DNA from: Pseudomonadota bacterium
Lineage (GTDB): Bacteria > Pseudomonadota > Gammaproteobacteria > Arenicellales > UBA868
Length of the DNA: 50,507 bases
Assembly (NCBI GenBank): GCA_018672825.1
Contig: JABHUE010000104.1
Span: 1 to 50,507 of the forward strand
Direction: 5' to 3'
The notes under the pieces are model-generated. The model made no database searches. It was not told where the DNA came from and saw nothing but the letters and a program-made list of their open reading frames with translations. A program made the position numbers and the translations under genes. Below, one piece after another: positions 8,028 through 17,524 of the stretch; position 1 is the first letter of the stretch; every line of letters starts with the position of its first letter.

Positions 8028-9290
8028 CTAGACAAGTCCGGCAAAAGGCTCGACCATGACCTGCTCGCCAGGTTGTGCACCTGCGCTATCGATTGGCAAA
8101 ATCACAAAACAATTGGCCTGGGTCATCGAACTTAGAATCCCAGAGCCCTGGTCTCCCGTCGTTGAAACAACGAGCTCCCCGTTTTCGTCCTGAAAAAGCG
8201 CAGCCCGTTGAAACTCTGTACGACCCGGCATTTTTTTTAGCCGATCCTGAGTGCGAGCCATCAATCGAAGTGGCGCCCACGCGAGCTCTCCGGAGAGCCG
8301 CCTCAATGCAGGCAACACAAACTGATAAAACGTCACCATCACCGACACAGGATTGCCCGGAAGACCAAAAAAAAGGCTGTTGCCTACTTTCCCGAATGAA
8401 AGCGGCCTGCCTGGCTTCATTGCAATCTTCCAAAAATTAACGTCGCCTATTTCATCGAGGACATCCTTAACAAAATCAGCATCACCCACTGAGGCGCCTG
8501 CAGACGTAATCACCACGTCGGCAATATCGGCTGCCCGCAAAAACGTATCTTTGATCCGGTCTCGATCATCAGGCACGACACCCAAATCATTAAATGCCAT
8601 ACCAGACCGCGTCAGCATTCCATGTAATGTATAGCGATTGGAATCATAAACATCGCCCACTGCAAGTGGCTGACCGATAGACCGCAACTCATCACCATTA
8701 GAGAAAAAGGCAACGCGGGGCCTTCGAGTCACCGGAACCTCGCCGATACCAAGCGATGCGATCAGGCCCAGATCAGATGCGAGCAGTCGCCGCCCTGCCG
8801 TTAGCGCTACATCTCCGGCGGCCAAATCTTCGCCCGCTTTTCTAACATGTTGGCCTTGGCGCTGTCCGGGGGCTACGCGAATCAGATCACCTTCGCGCTC
8901 CACATGCTCCTGTATCACGATTGAATCAGCGCCCTCTGGGATCACCGCGCCGGTCATGATTCGAACCGCCTGGTTGGCAGAAATAGTTCCGTCAAAAGCC
9001 TTCCCCGCCCAAGAGGTCCCGATCACTTTTAGCGTTTCATTCTCTAGATCGGCAACTCTCACAGCATAGCCATCCATCGCAGAATTGGTGTGGTTAGGGA
9101 CATTTTCGGGCGAGCGGATATCCGCCCCAAGCACTCGATCCAACCCCTCTCTTAGCGCGACGACCTCAGTGTGGGCTATCGGATCGACCGCTGCCGCGAT
9201 TTTCTCAAGCGCAGTCTCGACTGGAATTAGCGATGGGTCGTATTCATCATCACAACTAGGCAAACGACTTACGGGTTGCTCAGCCTTCAT
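8028..9290 (-). CDS. moeA: Molybdopterin molybdenumtransferase MoeA
   Basis: A 420-aa MoeA from the ATG at 9290. Family landmarks: [31 protein letters not shown], GSDxxx-type segment as [22 protein letters not shown], the MoCF-domain motif [18 protein letters not shown], and [12 protein letters not shown]...[12 protein letters not shown]. It inserts molybdate into adenylated molybdopterin. The start at 9290 gives an ATGA overlap with the moaC stop and a CAGGT ribosome-binding site; the frame also opens 15 bases earlier (9305). A TauD-like oxygenase gene follows without a gap. Confidence 0.95.
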   Translation of the reverse strand: MKAEQPVSRLPSCDDEYDPSLIPVETALEKIAAAVDPIAHTEVVALREGLDRVLGADIRSPENVPNHTNSAMDGYAVRVADLENETLKVIGTSWAGKAFDGTISANQAVRIMTGAVIPEGADSIVIQEHVEREGDLIRVAPGQRQGQHVRKAGEDLAAGDVALTAGRRLLASDLGLIASLGIGEVPVTRRPRVAFFSNGDELRSIGQPLAVGDVYDSNRYTLHGMLTRSGMAFNDLGVVPDDRDRIKDTFLRAADIADVVITSAGASVGDADFVKDVLDEIGDVNFWKIAMKPGRPLSFGKVGNSLFFGLPGNPVSVMVTFYQFVLPALRRLSGELAWAPLRLMARTQDRLKKMPGRTEFQRAALFQDENGELVVSTTGDQGSGILSSMTQANCFVILPIDSAGAQPGEQVMVEPFAGLV

Positions 9291-9778
9291 GGCGACCTGC
9301 TCCAATCACCTGATCGACCACCCGACTTTTCCATCAGGCCGATATCAGTAATCACCATTCCGCGATCAACCGCTTTACACATATCATAGATGGTTAACAG
9401 TCCCGCGCTAACTGCTGCCAGCGCCTCCATCTCAACGCCCGTGCGCTCTCGTGTCTCGGTAATCACGGAGCAATCCACACGAGAATGCTCGGGGTCCAAT
9501 TTAAACGCGACCTCGACTCGGGTCAGAAAAATAGGATGGCACAAAGGAATCGTTTCGGCTGTTCGTTTTGCAGCCATAATCGCAGCAACCCGTGCGACGG
9601 CAAGCACATCTCCTTTCGGATGCTCACCATCGCTGATCATTGACAACGTTGATGCCTGCATTTGAATTTGTCCTGTCGCCACGGCGCGGCGCGCAGTCAC
9701 ATCTTTTTCCCCAACATCAACCATGTGTACCTCACCTCGATCATTAAGGTGGGTGAGTCCCTTTTCTTTCGTCGTCAA
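9287..9778 (-). CDS. moaC: Cyclic pyranopterin monophosphate synthase MoaC
   Basis: A 163-aa Moa[18 protein letters not shown], the [19 protein letters not shown] helix, [16 protein letters not shown] and [20 protein letters not shown] with [11 protein letters not shown] are all characteristic, including the conserved His, Cys and Lys of the active site. It makes cyclic pyranopterin monophosphate with MoaA, which is not in this window. It is first in the minus-strand run moaC-moeA-oxygenase-methyltransferase. Confidence 0.96.
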   Translation of the reverse strand: MTTKEKGLTHLNDRGEVHMVDVGEKDVTARRAVATGQIQMQASTLSMISDGEHPKGDVLAVARVAAIMAAKRTAETIPLCHPIFLTRVEVAFKLDPEHSRVDCSVITETRERTGVEMEALAAVSAGLLTIYDMCKAVDRGMVITDIGLMEKSGGRSGDWSRSP

Positions 9779-9910
9779 TTCAAAATCTGCCTGTCTGAAA
9801 CGTATTAGTAGTTTAACGAGATTTTATTTTAACGGTCGCCATAGCCGTTATTAAAAATACGCGGTCATGATAGAATTTTTGCGTCTTCTCGGTCATTTCT
9901 TAGGATTTTT

Positions 9911-10504
9911 ATGGTCAGTACCGCTTCCACGATGCAGGCGCTAGGCACAAAGGCCCCCCAATTCACACTTAGAAACACAAATCCAACAGGTGACGGTGAA
10001 TTGATCTCTTTGTCTGACTACGCCAGTCAAAAAGCGCTGCTCGTTGCGTTTATCTGCAACCACTGTCCTTATGTGATTCATATTCGCGACGCTTTCACTC
10101 AATTTGCGAGTGAATTTGGGTCTCGAGGCCTAGCAATCATCGCAATCAATTCGAACGACGCCGAAAATTATCCCGATGACGGCCCCGAAAAAATGACTGA
10201 AGCGGCAGCGCTGCACGGGTTCAGCTTTCCTTATCTTTATGATGAGCGCCAATCGGTTGCGAAGGCGTTTCAAGCTGCCTGCACACCCGACTTTTTTCTG
10301 TTTAATGATAACCGTGAGCTCGTCTACCGGGGACAGTTTGACGCTTCCAGACCTAAAAATACCGAGCCCGTAACAGGCGCGGATCTTCGTCAGGCCGTCG
10401 AAGCGGCTCTCGCGGGGACCGCGTGCGAGGCTGAACAGATCGCGAGTATGGGTTGCAATATCAAATGGAAAGCAGGCGAGGCGCCAGATTATTTTTCGAC
10501 TTAA
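9911..10504 (+). CDS. Thioredoxin-fold protein, AhpC/TSA-TlpA-like
   Basis: A 197-aa cytoplasmic thioredoxin-like protein with the redox motif FICNHCPYV (CxxC at about residues 49-52) and a later GSRGLAIIAINSND and TPDFFLFNDNRELVYRGQFD, the pattern of the 'thioredoxin family protein' group related to peroxiredoxins and TlpA. No signal peptide. The physiological partner is unknown. A terminator-like hairpin lies about 50 bp after its stop. It is divergent from moaC. Confidence 0.8.
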   Translation: MVSTASTMQALGTKAPQFTLRNTNPTGDGELISLSDYASQKALLVAFICNHCPYVIHIRDAFTQFASEFGSRGLAIIAINSNDAENYPDDGPEKMTEAAALHGFSFPYLYDERQSVAKAFQAACTPDFFLFNDNRELVYRGQFDASRPKNTEPVTGADLRQAVEAALAGTACEAEQIASMGCNIKWKAGEAPDYFST

Positions 10505-10546
10505 AACAATCGCGAGATAAGGCTCACCCCAATTAGCCGCAACGTT

Positions 10547-11290
10547 TTATTTAGGCGTTGACGCCTGGTTTTTTACCTCACTCACAGCGGCTTCAAGTGC
10601 GGACTGATCCGCAAGATACTCGCTACCTGCGACCGTGAGATCATCATTGAAACGATAGACCAGAGGAATACCGGTTGGAACGTTGTATTGCATGATCTCG
10701 TCCTCGCTAAGGCCGTCAAGGTGCTTTACCAGCGCCCGAAGACTGTTTCCGTGAGCCGCGACGATCAATGTTTCATTATTCTCTAACCGGGGCACGATCT
10801 GTTCGTCCCACCACTGCGTCACCCGAACCAAAGTATCCGCTAAGGATTCGGTTGCAGGCAGATTATTAATTTCACGATAACGCAGGTCATGAGTCGGATG
10901 CTGATCATCTTCTCGCGTCAGCGCGGGGGGACTGATGGCATAACCTCGACGCCACTTAAGCACCTGCTCCTCGCCGTGACGGTCGGTCGTCTCTTTCTTG
11001 TCCAGACCCTGTAGCGCGCCGTAGTGTCGCTCATTCAATCGCCAATCCGTCTCAACCGGCACGTACATCTGATCCATCTCATCGAGGATTAACCAAAGCG
11101 TACGGATCGCCCGCTTTAACATTGACGATGCGGCCCGATCAAAACGAAACCCGCGCTCAGCGAGGGCCTTGCCGGCGGCTCTAGCCTCGCTTATCCCCCG
11201 CTCAGAAAGATCAACATCGACCCAGCCCGTAAAACGGTTCTGCAGATTCCAGACGCTTTGTCCATGCCGGACAAGAACAATTTGTTTCAT
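10547..11290 (-). CDS. gpmA: 2,3-bisphosphoglycerate-dependent phosphoglycerate mutase
   Basis: A 247-aa dPGM. The phosphohistidine motif LVRHGQSVWN (R8, H9) is at the N terminus, followed by NRFTGWVDVDLSERG, WRLNERHYGALQG with the catalytic glutamate (E87), and the second histidine in AAHGNSLRAL. It interconverts 3- and 2-phosphoglycerate in glycolysis/gluconeogenesis. Length matches the family. It lies 30 bp downstream of rdgB on the same strand. Confidence 0.96.
   Translation of the reverse strand: MKQIVLVRHGQSVWNLQNRFTGWVDVDLSERGISEARAAGKALAERGFRFDRAASSMLKRAIRTLWLILDEMDQMYVPVETDWRLNERHYGALQGLDKKETTDRHGEEQVLKWRRGYAISPPALTREDDQHPTHDLRYREINNLPATESLADTLVRVTQWWDEQIVPRLENNETLIVAAHGNSLRALVKHLDGLSEDEIMQYNVPTGIPLVYRFNDDLTVAGSEYLADQSALEAAVSEVKNQASTPK
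10553..10574 (+). terminator. Candidate intrinsic terminator after the thioredoxin-fold gene
   Basis: AGGCG (10553-10557) and CGCCT (10562-10566) form a short stem with a TTGA loop, followed by GGTTTTTT. It lies inside the 3' end of the convergent gpmA gene, so it would act only on plus-strand transcripts. The stem is only five base pairs, hence modest confidence. Confidence 0.4.
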
Positions 11291-11320
11291 GTGTGTTTCT
11301 CAGCCTGCATTGATTAATAG

Positions 11321-11914
11321 TTACAACCCAATCCTATCAACAAGTTGACGAAGCGCCTGACCTCTGTGGCTGAGTTGGTTCTTGCGAACACTTTCAAGCT
11401 CCGCCACACAGCATTGCTCTGATTCCACCCAAAAAACTGGGTCATAGCCAAACCCGTTTTCCCCACGAGACGTCGTGTGAATAAATCCCTCCCAGGTTCC
11501 CTCACAGATAACCGGCGTGGGATCCTGAGCATGCCGCATGTACACCATAAGACAACGAAAACGCGCGGTGCGCCCCTTAGCGGGTGTATTGCCTAGCATT
11601 GATAAAAGTTTATCCACATTGCGCGAATCCGTCGCTCCCTCTCCGGAAAATCGAGCCGAATAAACGCCGGGCTGGCCGTTTAGGGCGTCGACTTCGAGAC
11701 CCGAATCATCGGCAATGGCCGCGCGACCGGTTTGCAAAGCCGCATTCTTTGCCTTGAGAATGGCGTTCTCAACAAACGTGGTTCCGGTCTCTTCAGCAGG
11801 CACAACACCCAGCTTACCCTGACCCACTACCGCATAACGCTGCCCTCGCAAAAGTGCATTAACCTCTTTGATTTTGCCCACATTGTCTGAGGCTAAAACG
11901 ATCTCATCGATCAT
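11321..11914 (-). CDS. rdgB: XTP/dITP diphosphatase (HAM1/RdgB)
   Basis: A 197-aa Ham1-fold pyrophosphatase that removes non-canonical purine nucleotides (ITP, dITP, XTP). [12 protein letters not shown] at the N terminus, the [20 protein letters not shown] segment and GFGYDPVF near residue 150 are diagnostic. Its ATG overlaps the rph stop as ATGA, the usual rph-rdgB coupling in Gammaproteobacteria. Confidence 0.95.
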   Translation of the reverse strand: MIDEIVLASDNVGKIKEVNALLRGQRYAVVGQGKLGVVPAEETGTTFVENAILKAKNAALQTGRAAIADDSGLEVDALNGQPGVYSARFSGEGATDSRNVDKLLSMLGNTPAKGRTARFRCLMVYMRHAQDPTPVICEGTWEGFIHTTSRGENGFGYDPVFWVESEQCCVAELESVRKNQLSHRGQALRQLVDRIGL

Positions 11915-12639
11915 GGACGGCTCGCTTCGCGGGCCGTTTTTTGCTCAGCCATCAATTGCAAAATGCCCTTGATTGCCAGTTGCGTCATTGCCTGCATCTC
12001 TGACTCGCTAAAAGCCTGATGCTCGGCAGTGCCCTGGACTTCGATAAAACGATTCTCATCATTCATCACAAAATTCATATCCGTGTCTGCCGTGCTGTCC
12101 TCAGCGTAATCAAGATCCAATAGTGCCTCGTTATCTTTTAGTCCAACCGACACAGAGGCAACCTGGTGGATAACCGGAGCTACTTTTAACTTACCGGTGT
12201 CGGTCAAATGATCTAGTGCGTCGGCCAACGCCACCCAGGCGCCCGTGATTGAGGCTGTTCTCGTGCCGCCATCCGCCTGCAGCACGTCGCAGTCGAGGGT
12301 AATCGTTCGCTCGCCGATTGTCTTAAGATCAACCGCTGCCCGAAGGGAGCGCCCAATAAGACGCTGGATTTCAAGGGTACGGCCTCCCTGTTTGCCGCGT
12401 GCGGCTTCCCGGGCGGTTCGCTCACCGGTTGCTCGCGGCAACATGCCGTATTCGGCAGTAATCCAGCCTTGGTGCGACCCATGCAAAAACCGCGGAATCC
12501 GCTCTTCCACACTCGCAGTGCAAAGCACGCGGGTCTGGCCAAATTCAACAAGCACCGAGCCTTCTGCGTGTCGCGTAAATGATCGTGTAAATCTGATGGG
12601 CCGTAACTCATCAGGTTGCCGATTGTCTGATCTCACCAT
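11911..12639 (-). CDS. rph: Ribonuclease PH
   Basis: A 242-aa phosphorolytic 3'-5' exoribonuclease that trims tRNA precursors. The N terminus [19 protein letters not shown] and [16 protein letters not shown], the [20 protein letters not shown] basic stretch, and [19 protein letters not shown] are diagnostic. I use the ATG at 12639, which has an AGAGAGG ribosome-binding site and gives the standard RNase PH N terminus; the frame could be extended to 12693 but the extra 18 residues are unlike the family. The 3' end overlaps rdgB by four bases. Confidence 0.95.
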   Translation of the reverse strand: MVRSDNRQPDELRPIRFTRSFTRHAEGSVLVEFGQTRVLCTASVEERIPRFLHGSHQGWITAEYGMLPRATGERTAREAARGKQGGRTLEIQRLIGRSLRAAVDLKTIGERTITLDCDVLQADGGTRTASITGAWVALADALDHLTDTGKLKVAPVIHQVASVSVGLKDNEALLDLDYAEDSTADTDMNFVMNDENRFIEVQGTAEHQAFSESEMQAMTQLAIKGILQLMAEQKTAREASRP

Positions 12640-12689
12640 GTTTGGCCTCTCTATCAAAAAAATTTTGGAATTTCGATCATCATCGACAC

Positions 12690-13292
12690 TCACCTTGACG
12701 GCAAATGATGATCAAACAAGGAAAAAAAATCTGTTAAAAAACGATAGGTTAAACCCCAAATAATCCGCTCGTCTTTCGCGCTCAAGAATATGCCGGGAAA
12801 ATCAATAGCTCCAGCCGCATCATAGCGAACCGAAGTTCGTAGTGAGGGATCAAGAAGTTGTGAGATGGGCAAATGCATCACATCAGCAACCTCGTGATTG
12901 AGTGCGAGCCGCTCGTTCTGATCGGTAACAAACACAAAACACGAAATCATGAGATCCGCCGATCGCCCTCCGTGGCGACCGCGCATGTCATTAAGGCGTC
13001 CAATCAATTGAGCAGTCCCAAGCTCGAGACCAATTTCCTCAGCGGTCTCTCGGCGAGCGGCAGCCCCATCGACCAAATCGATCGTTTCTCGACGACCGCC
13101 TGGAAAAGCCATCTGACCCGACCAGGGGTCTTTTTCACACTCGGCTCTCTGAATAAACAAAATATTTGGATTATTATTATCTAATGAAACATCAAGAACT
13201 AAGGCAACTTCAGCCCTTCGAGGCAAATCGGAATCGTCAATAGAAGGTTGATGACTTTTGAAAAAGCCACGAATCGCTTTTTCGGGAATCAC
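12690..13292 (-). CDS. Nudix hydrolase (CoA pyrophosphatase-like)
   Basis: A 200-aa protein with a Nudix region [12 protein letters not shown] followed by [14 protein letters not shown] (REUXEEXGU core intact). The wording around the box ([10 protein letters not shown]) matches the NudL/CoA diphosphatase subgroup, which hydrolyses CoA and its derivatives. The start is GTG at 13290-13292 and overlaps the stop of the upstream outer-membrane protein gene (GTGA), indicating coupling. The rph start is about 50 bp downstream. Confidence 0.85.
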   Translation of the reverse strand: MIPEKAIRGFFKSHQPSIDDSDLPRRAEVALVLDVSLDNNNPNILFIQRAECEKDPWSGQMAFPGGRRETIDLVDGAAARRETAEEIGLELGTAQLIGRLNDMRGRHGGRSADLMISCFVFVTDQNERLALNHEVADVMHLPISQLLDPSLRTSVRYDAAGAIDFPGIFLSAKDERIIWGLTYRFLTDFFSLFDHHLPSR

Positions 13293-13918
13293 CAGTGAAA
13301 ACCAGCTCCCATAATGACGCCATAACTTGCTTCACTCACGTCAGATCCGGTCAAAACGCCCGTGTAGTCAGTAATCTGGTAACGCCATCCGAGCCGGACA
13401 TCAAAAAACGGGAAAGGATCCAGGACCAATCCGGCCTCGCCCGCAATCGAGGAGATATCTTGCCTGGCCCCGACATCGCCTAACGTTGGCGCCCATCCGA
13501 TTTCGGTATAAATTTTCAAAAACCCCAACATCCCCACACGCCCCTCTGCCATGATTCTTGGGCCAGAGGCGCTACCATCTGCACCAAACCGGTTCTGCTC
13601 CCAACCGAGGCCTAACGCAAGAAAAGTAGAATCAGTCGCGCTCAGCAATCGATACTTAAAATCAAAAAAAGTCTGCTCATCTGGCGCCATGAGAACACTA
13701 TCTTCATTGACCCGATATAACGCGCCCCGAAAACCCCAACGTTCATCAAGCCAGAGTTCACCATAGCCGCTGACCATCGGCGTATTAAAGTCGCCCGTCT
13801 CATAATCACCGACGCCCCATGCTAAAACACCAACCTCGCCATCAACAGGACCCAGCGCATCTACAGGGAGCGCGAATAACAACGTGAAACCAAAAACAAG
13901 TGGTCTAATATTTTTCAT
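13289..13918 (-). CDS. Exported outer-membrane beta-barrel-like protein, function unknown
   Basis: A 209-aa protein with an N-terminal signal peptide (hydrophobic residues about 7-20, likely cut after VDA). The rest shows alternating aromatic/glycine beta strands (for example GYGELWLDERWGFRGALYRV, FLKIYTEIGWAP, FFDVRLGWRYQITDY) and ends in GAGFHW, an aromatic C terminus typical of outer-membrane barrels inserted by BamA. About 8 strands would fit the length. It overlaps the Nudix gene start by four bases. No specific family was recognised. Confidence 0.65.
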   Translation of the reverse strand: MKNIRPLVFGFTLLFALPVDALGPVDGEVGVLAWGVGDYETGDFNTPMVSGYGELWLDERWGFRGALYRVNEDSVLMAPDEQTFFDFKYRLLSATDSTFLALGLGWEQNRFGADGSASGPRIMAEGRVGMLGFLKIYTEIGWAPTLGDVGARQDISSIAGEAGLVLDPFPFFDVRLGWRYQITDYTGVLTGSDVSEASYGVIMGAGFHW

Positions 13919-14013
13919 ATCGATAGGTGTGAGCGGTTTTTACGATATTTTAACATTTGGCCCGAACCTACCGATAATTTACAGATCATCCGGATCGTGT
14001 CAGGGTAGAGAAT

Positions 14014-14412
14014 ATGGATCCTGTGACAACAATACGAGTAGACCGATGGCTGTGGGCGTCACGCTTCTTTAAAACCCGCCCTGATGCGGTATCCGCAATT
14101 AACGCAGGGCATATCCTCGTCAATGACCAACGCTGCCGGCCCTCAAAACTGCTTCAATGCGGCGACAGGCTCCTCATCCGGCGAGGACTCTTTGTCTCAA
14201 AAATTACTGTTCTGTCTCTAATCAATAAACGGGTATCAGCCACAATTGCCTCTCACACGTTCACAGAAGACCCAAAAAGCATCGAGGCGCGCAAAGACTT
14301 ATCGTCTCGGCTGCGAGCAGAGTCGCCCCCCCATCGATCACAAAAAGGCCGGCCTGCTAAAAAAGAGCGTCGGGCCCTCGACCGCTTACGTTACGCCGAG
14401 AGATCCGACTAA
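14014..14412 (+). CDS. hslR: RNA-binding S4-domain heat-shock protein 15
   Basis: A 132-aa Hsp15 homologue: an N-terminal S4 RNA-binding domain (IRVDRWLWASRFFKTR at residues 6-21, INAGHILVNDQ and KLLQCGDRLLIRRG) and a basic C-terminal tail with KKERRALDRLRY. Hsp15 binds 50S subunits carrying nascent chains after stalled translation. The stop codon is immediately followed by the ATG of the 2-hydroxyacid dehydrogenase gene, so the two are probably coupled. The start at 14014 lacks a strong ribosome-binding site. Confidence 0.9.
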   Translation: MDPVTTIRVDRWLWASRFFKTRPDAVSAINAGHILVNDQRCRPSKLLQCGDRLLIRRGLFVSKITVLSLINKRVSATIASHTFTEDPKSIEARKDLSSRLRAESPPHRSQKGRPAKKERRALDRLRYAERSD

Positions 14413-15372
14413 ATGCAGGGTGTAATCCTTGACGCTGGCAGTTTTGACCAGAACGATTTAATGACCTCATCTCTCGAGGACAGTCTTGAAAACTGGCATT
14501 GGCATCGCAGTACGCTACCCCATCAAACCATGGCGCGCATTGCGGATATGAATGTCATTGTGACCAACAAAGTCGCGATCAACGCCAGCGCTTTAGCAAG
14601 TTCTAGCCTTCGACTCATTGTTGTCGCCGCAACCGGAACAAACAATATCGATCTCGAAGAAGCCGAACGCAAAGCTATTGCAGTTTGTAACGTCCGCGAC
14701 TACGCCTCCCCGGCGGTAAGCCAGCATGTCTTTTCGATAATTCTTGCGCTCTATACGCGCCTGTCCGATTATGCGAACGCAGTACGCGAAGGACGCTGGC
14801 ATCAAAGCCCGGTCTTTTGTTTGTTGGATTATCCAATAAACGAGCTTGCCGGAAAGACGCTCGGCATCATCGGGTATGGCAATCTGGGAAAACGGGTTGC
14901 AAAGATCGCGAAGGGCTTCGATATGAAAGTGGTCATTGCAGCAAGACCCGGGACGACGACGATCCCACCTGACCGCGTGTCATTCGACGAATTAATTGAT
15001 ACCTCTGATGTGATCTCTTTGCACTGCCCGCTGAACGATAATACAAACAATCTCATCGACCACCGCGAACTTAAAAGAATGAAATCGGGCGCTATCCTTA
15101 TCAATACTGCACGTGGCGGGATCGTAAACGAATCCGCCTTGGTGGAAGCGTTGCGCAGCGGAGAGATCGCGGGCGCAGGAATCGATGTACTGACACAGGA
15201 GCCGCCCGACAATTGTCAGCCGCTCATGAGTGGTGATATTCCAAATCTGATTGTCAGCCCACATAACGCGTGGGGCTCGATCCAGGCACGCCAACGTCTT
15301 GTCGATGAAGTGGCTGACCTCATCAAAGCGTTTCGTAACGGCCAAGCACGAAACCTGTGCTTGCCAGACTAG
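14413..15372 (+). CDS. D-isomer-specific 2-hydroxyacid dehydrogenase (glycerate dehydrogenase-like)
   Basis: A 319-aa NAD(P)-dependent dehydrogenase. The nucleotide motif GIIGYGNLGKRV (about residues 154-165), the catalytic arginine in NTARGGIVNESAL, the glutamate in DVLTQEPP and the histidine in SPHNAWGS are all present. The closest recognisable group is the glycerate/hydroxypyruvate reductase type (HprA-like), but the substrate is inferred only from general similarity. Its ATG abuts the hslR TAA, and its 3' end overlaps the start of hemW in another frame. Confidence 0.88.
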   Translation: MQGVILDAGSFDQNDLMTSSLEDSLENWHWHRSTLPHQTMARIADMNVIVTNKVAINASALASSSLRLIVVAATGTNNIDLEEAERKAIAVCNVRDYASPAVSQHVFSIILALYTRLSDYANAVREGRWHQSPVFCLLDYPINELAGKTLGIIGYGNLGKRVAKIAKGFDMKVVIAARPGTTTIPPDRVSFDELIDTSDVISLHCPLNDNTNNLIDHRELKRMKSGAILINTARGGIVNESALVEALRSGEIAGAGIDVLTQEPPDNCQPLMSGDIPNLIVSPHNAWGSIQARQRLVDEVADLIKAFRNGQARNLCLPD

Positions 15373-16522
15373 AGAAAATCTCATCAAACCGCCTCTCGCG
15401 CTTTACGTCCACCTCCCATGGTGCGAACAAAAGTGTCCGTACTGTGATTTCAATTCACACTCGTTAAAAGGCGATCTACCCGAGGGTCTTTACATTGATC
15501 AAGTGCTCATGGATCTTGAATCAACGGTTTCATTGCGTGGCTCAAGAAAATTCGAAACCGTATTTTTCGGTGGTGGTACGCCGAGCCTTTTTACCCCATC
15601 GGAAGTCGGGAGAATAATTCAGTATTTGAACAACACTTCCGTGCTAGAACAAAGTGCAGAAATTACGCTTGAAGCAAATCCAGGCTCGGCTGACGCCGCT
15701 CGCTTTGAGGGTTATCGAAGTTATGGCGTGAATCGATTATCGCTAGGCGTTCAAAGCTTCAATGATGAAAGCCTGCGCTCGCTTGGACGCATTCATGATG
15801 GAAAACAAGCCGCCAACGCATGTGAAATCGCCAAAAAATCGGGATTCGACAATTTCAATATTGATTTGATGTTTGGGTTGCCTGGCCAAAATAAACAATC
15901 TGCATTATCGGACCTTGAGTCTGCACTTAGCCATGAACCCAAACATCTTTCACTATACCAATTAACCATTGAACCCAACACGCCGTTCGCCGCAACGCCA
16001 CCCATATTGCCGGACGAAGAGACCTCTTGGACCATTCGTTCTGCAGTTCAATACGAAGCGCAGCAGGCAGAGTTCAATCACTACGAGGTTTCTGGTTTCG
16101 CACAATCTGGCTATCAGTGTGCTCATAATCTTAACTACTGGCAGTTCGGTGACTACATTGGGGTTGGGGCAGGCGCCCATAGCAAAATCACTGTCGAAAA
16201 CGCGGTTTACCGATGGTTTCGGACCCGACACCCAAAACACTATATGAATCCGGCGGCACCCCAGCAAACACCGCAAATTGGTGATCCCATCAAGCAGCAG
16301 GATCTTTTGTTTGAATTTTTACTCAATGCCTTACGATTAAAAGAGGGCTTTCGTTTTGAACTTTTTGAAGAACGCACCGGGCTACCGTGGTCATCCCAAT
16401 CCGGGATTATCTCAAAGGCTGTTGATGACGGTCTTTTGGAGATTAGGGCAAACCATGTCCGGACGACGCCACTCGGATGGCGATTTCTAGATGAGATTCT
16501 CCAACGGTTTTTACCCGACTAA
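15305..16522 (+). CDS. hemW: Radical SAM heme chaperone HemW
   Basis: A HemW-type radical SAM protein (formerly coproporphyrinogen III oxidase-like). The signature is YVHLPWCEQKCPYCDFNSH with CxxxCxxC for the 4Fe-4S cluster, followed by VFFGGGTPSLF, ITLEANPGS and RLSLGVQSF. HemW delivers haem to respiratory enzymes. The start is uncertain: homology begins near 15390, but no ATG, GTG or TTG in frame lies between 15308 and the stop of the preceding gene. I use ATG 15305, which overlaps the dehydrogenase gene by 68 bp and adds about 25 residues before the usual N terminus; an atypical start codon nearer 15385 is possible. Confidence 0.9.
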   Translation: MKWLTSSKRFVTAKHETCACQTRENLIKPPLALYVHLPWCEQKCPYCDFNSHSLKGDLPEGLYIDQVLMDLESTVSLRGSRKFETVFFGGGTPSLFTPSEVGRIIQYLNNTSVLEQSAEITLEANPGSADAARFEGYRSYGVNRLSLGVQSFNDESLRSLGRIHDGKQAANACEIAKKSGFDNFNIDLMFGLPGQNKQSALSDLESALSHEPKHLSLYQLTIEPNTPFAATPPILPDEETSWTIRSAVQYEAQQAEFNHYEVSGFAQSGYQCAHNLNYWQFGDYIGVGAGAHSKITVENAVYRWFRTRHPKHYMNPAAPQQTPQIGDPIKQQDLLFEFLLNALRLKEGFRFELFEERTGLPWSSQSGIISKAVDDGLLEIRANHVRTTPLGWRFLDEILQRFLPD

Positions 16523-16530
16523 CAACGGCT

Positions 16531-16548
16531 CATAGCGCGTGCTATGAT
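16531..16548 (+). promoter_or_regulatory. Palindrome overlapping an extended -10 element upstream of hemJ
   Basis: CATAGC-GCGT-GCTATG (16531-16546) is a perfect 6-bp inverted repeat, and its right arm overlaps TGCTATGAT (16540-16548), an extended -10 sequence about 70 bp before hemJ. It could be an operator over a promoter or a terminator stem for hemW, but no T-run follows. Seen by eye only. Confidence 0.3.
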
Positions 16549-16616
16549 CATTTGGGTTAACAATCGACTTCATTTCTTTTTTATCATTCATTTGGCAATG
16601 ACCTCTCATCAAAGTA

Positions 16617-17042
16617 ATGCCTGTACTCTGGCTTAAAGCGCTCCATATTATCTTTATGGTCACTTGGTTCGCGGGACTTTTCTATCTCCCTCGCCTTTTT
16701 GTGTACCACGCGATGACCGAAGATGAAGCAACTCGCGCGCAGTTCAGAATCATGGAGCGGAAGTTGTATTACGGCATCATGAATCCCGGAGGAGTACTCA
16801 CGGTTCTTTTTGGAATCTGGCTCTGGTTAGGCTATGGCATTGGCGACCACTCACTCTGGCTGCAACTTAAAATTGGTCTAGTCCTCGTACTCATCGGGTA
16901 TCACTTCTGGTGCGGTCGGTTAGTCAAACGCTTTCAGGAAGAGGCCAACGTTCACAGCCATATTTTCTACCGATGGTTTAACGAATTTCCTGTCCTGATT
17001 TTAGTGGGGGCGGTTTTGCTAGTGGTTCTAAAACCCGTATAA
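16617..17042 (+). CDS. hemJ: Protoporphyrinogen IX oxidase HemJ
   Basis: A 141-aa membrane protein of the HemJ (UPF0093) family with four predicted helices. LKALHIIFMVTWFAGLFYLP near the N terminus contains the conserved histidine that binds haem, and RLFVYH, MNPGGVLTVLFG and LQLKIGLVLVLIGYHFWCG follow the family. It oxidises protoporphyrinogen IX to protoporphyrin IX using the quinone pool. It lies about 95 bp after hemW, grouping two haem-related genes. Confidence 0.92.
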   Translation: MPVLWLKALHIIFMVTWFAGLFYLPRLFVYHAMTEDEATRAQFRIMERKLYYGIMNPGGVLTVLFGIWLWLGYGIGDHSLWLQLKIGLVLVLIGYHFWCGRLVKRFQEEANVHSHIFYRWFNEFPVLILVGAVLLVVLKPV

Positions 17043-17054
17043 CACGCTGAGCTG

Positions 17055-17516
17055 ATGTTTCAGATCGTTCTCTATCAACCGGAGATTCCGCCCAATACTG
17101 GAAATATTATTCGGCTCTGTGCAAATACCCGGTGCTCCTTACATCTGATCGAGCCACTCGGGTTTTCGATCAGCGACCGGGAACTTCGTCGAGCTGGTCT
17201 GGATTACGCTAAAAATGTTGAGCTAAAAACCTACAACAGTATTCAAGACTACGCGTCTCATCAGAACAAAGAGCGACTTTTTACGTTTTCGACCAAGCAT
17301 CATGTTTCATATACGACGTGCGATTTCCAGCCCGGCGATTCGCTTATTTTTGGTCCGGAAACGAGGGGTTTGCCAGATAGGGCGCGCGAGCTCGCAACAG
17401 AACACCATCGGGTCACCATTCCCATGGCGCCATCAAGCCGGAGCCTAAATCTTTCAAATTCTGTTGCGATCGCGGTTTATGAGGCTTGGCGTCAGAACAA
17501 ATTCTCGACTGTCTAA
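17055..17516 (+). CDS. trmL: tRNA (cytidine/uridine-34-2'-O)-methyltransferase TrmL
   Basis: A 153-aa SPOUT-fold methyltransferase. VLYQPEIPPNTGNIIRLCAN at the N terminus, LIFGPETRGLP and IPMAPSSRSLNLSNSVAIAVYEAWRQ at the C-terminal trefoil knot are diagnostic of TrmL, which 2'-O-methylates the wobble base of tRNA-Leu isoacceptors. It starts 12 bp after hemJ and converges on an unknown gene eight bases away. Confidence 0.95.
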   Translation: MFQIVLYQPEIPPNTGNIIRLCANTRCSLHLIEPLGFSISDRELRRAGLDYAKNVELKTYNSIQDYASHQNKERLFTFSTKHHVSYTTCDFQPGDSLIFGPETRGLPDRARELATEHHRVTIPMAPSSRSLNLSNSVAIAVYEAWRQNKFSTV

Positions 17517-17524
17517 ATAAAAAA

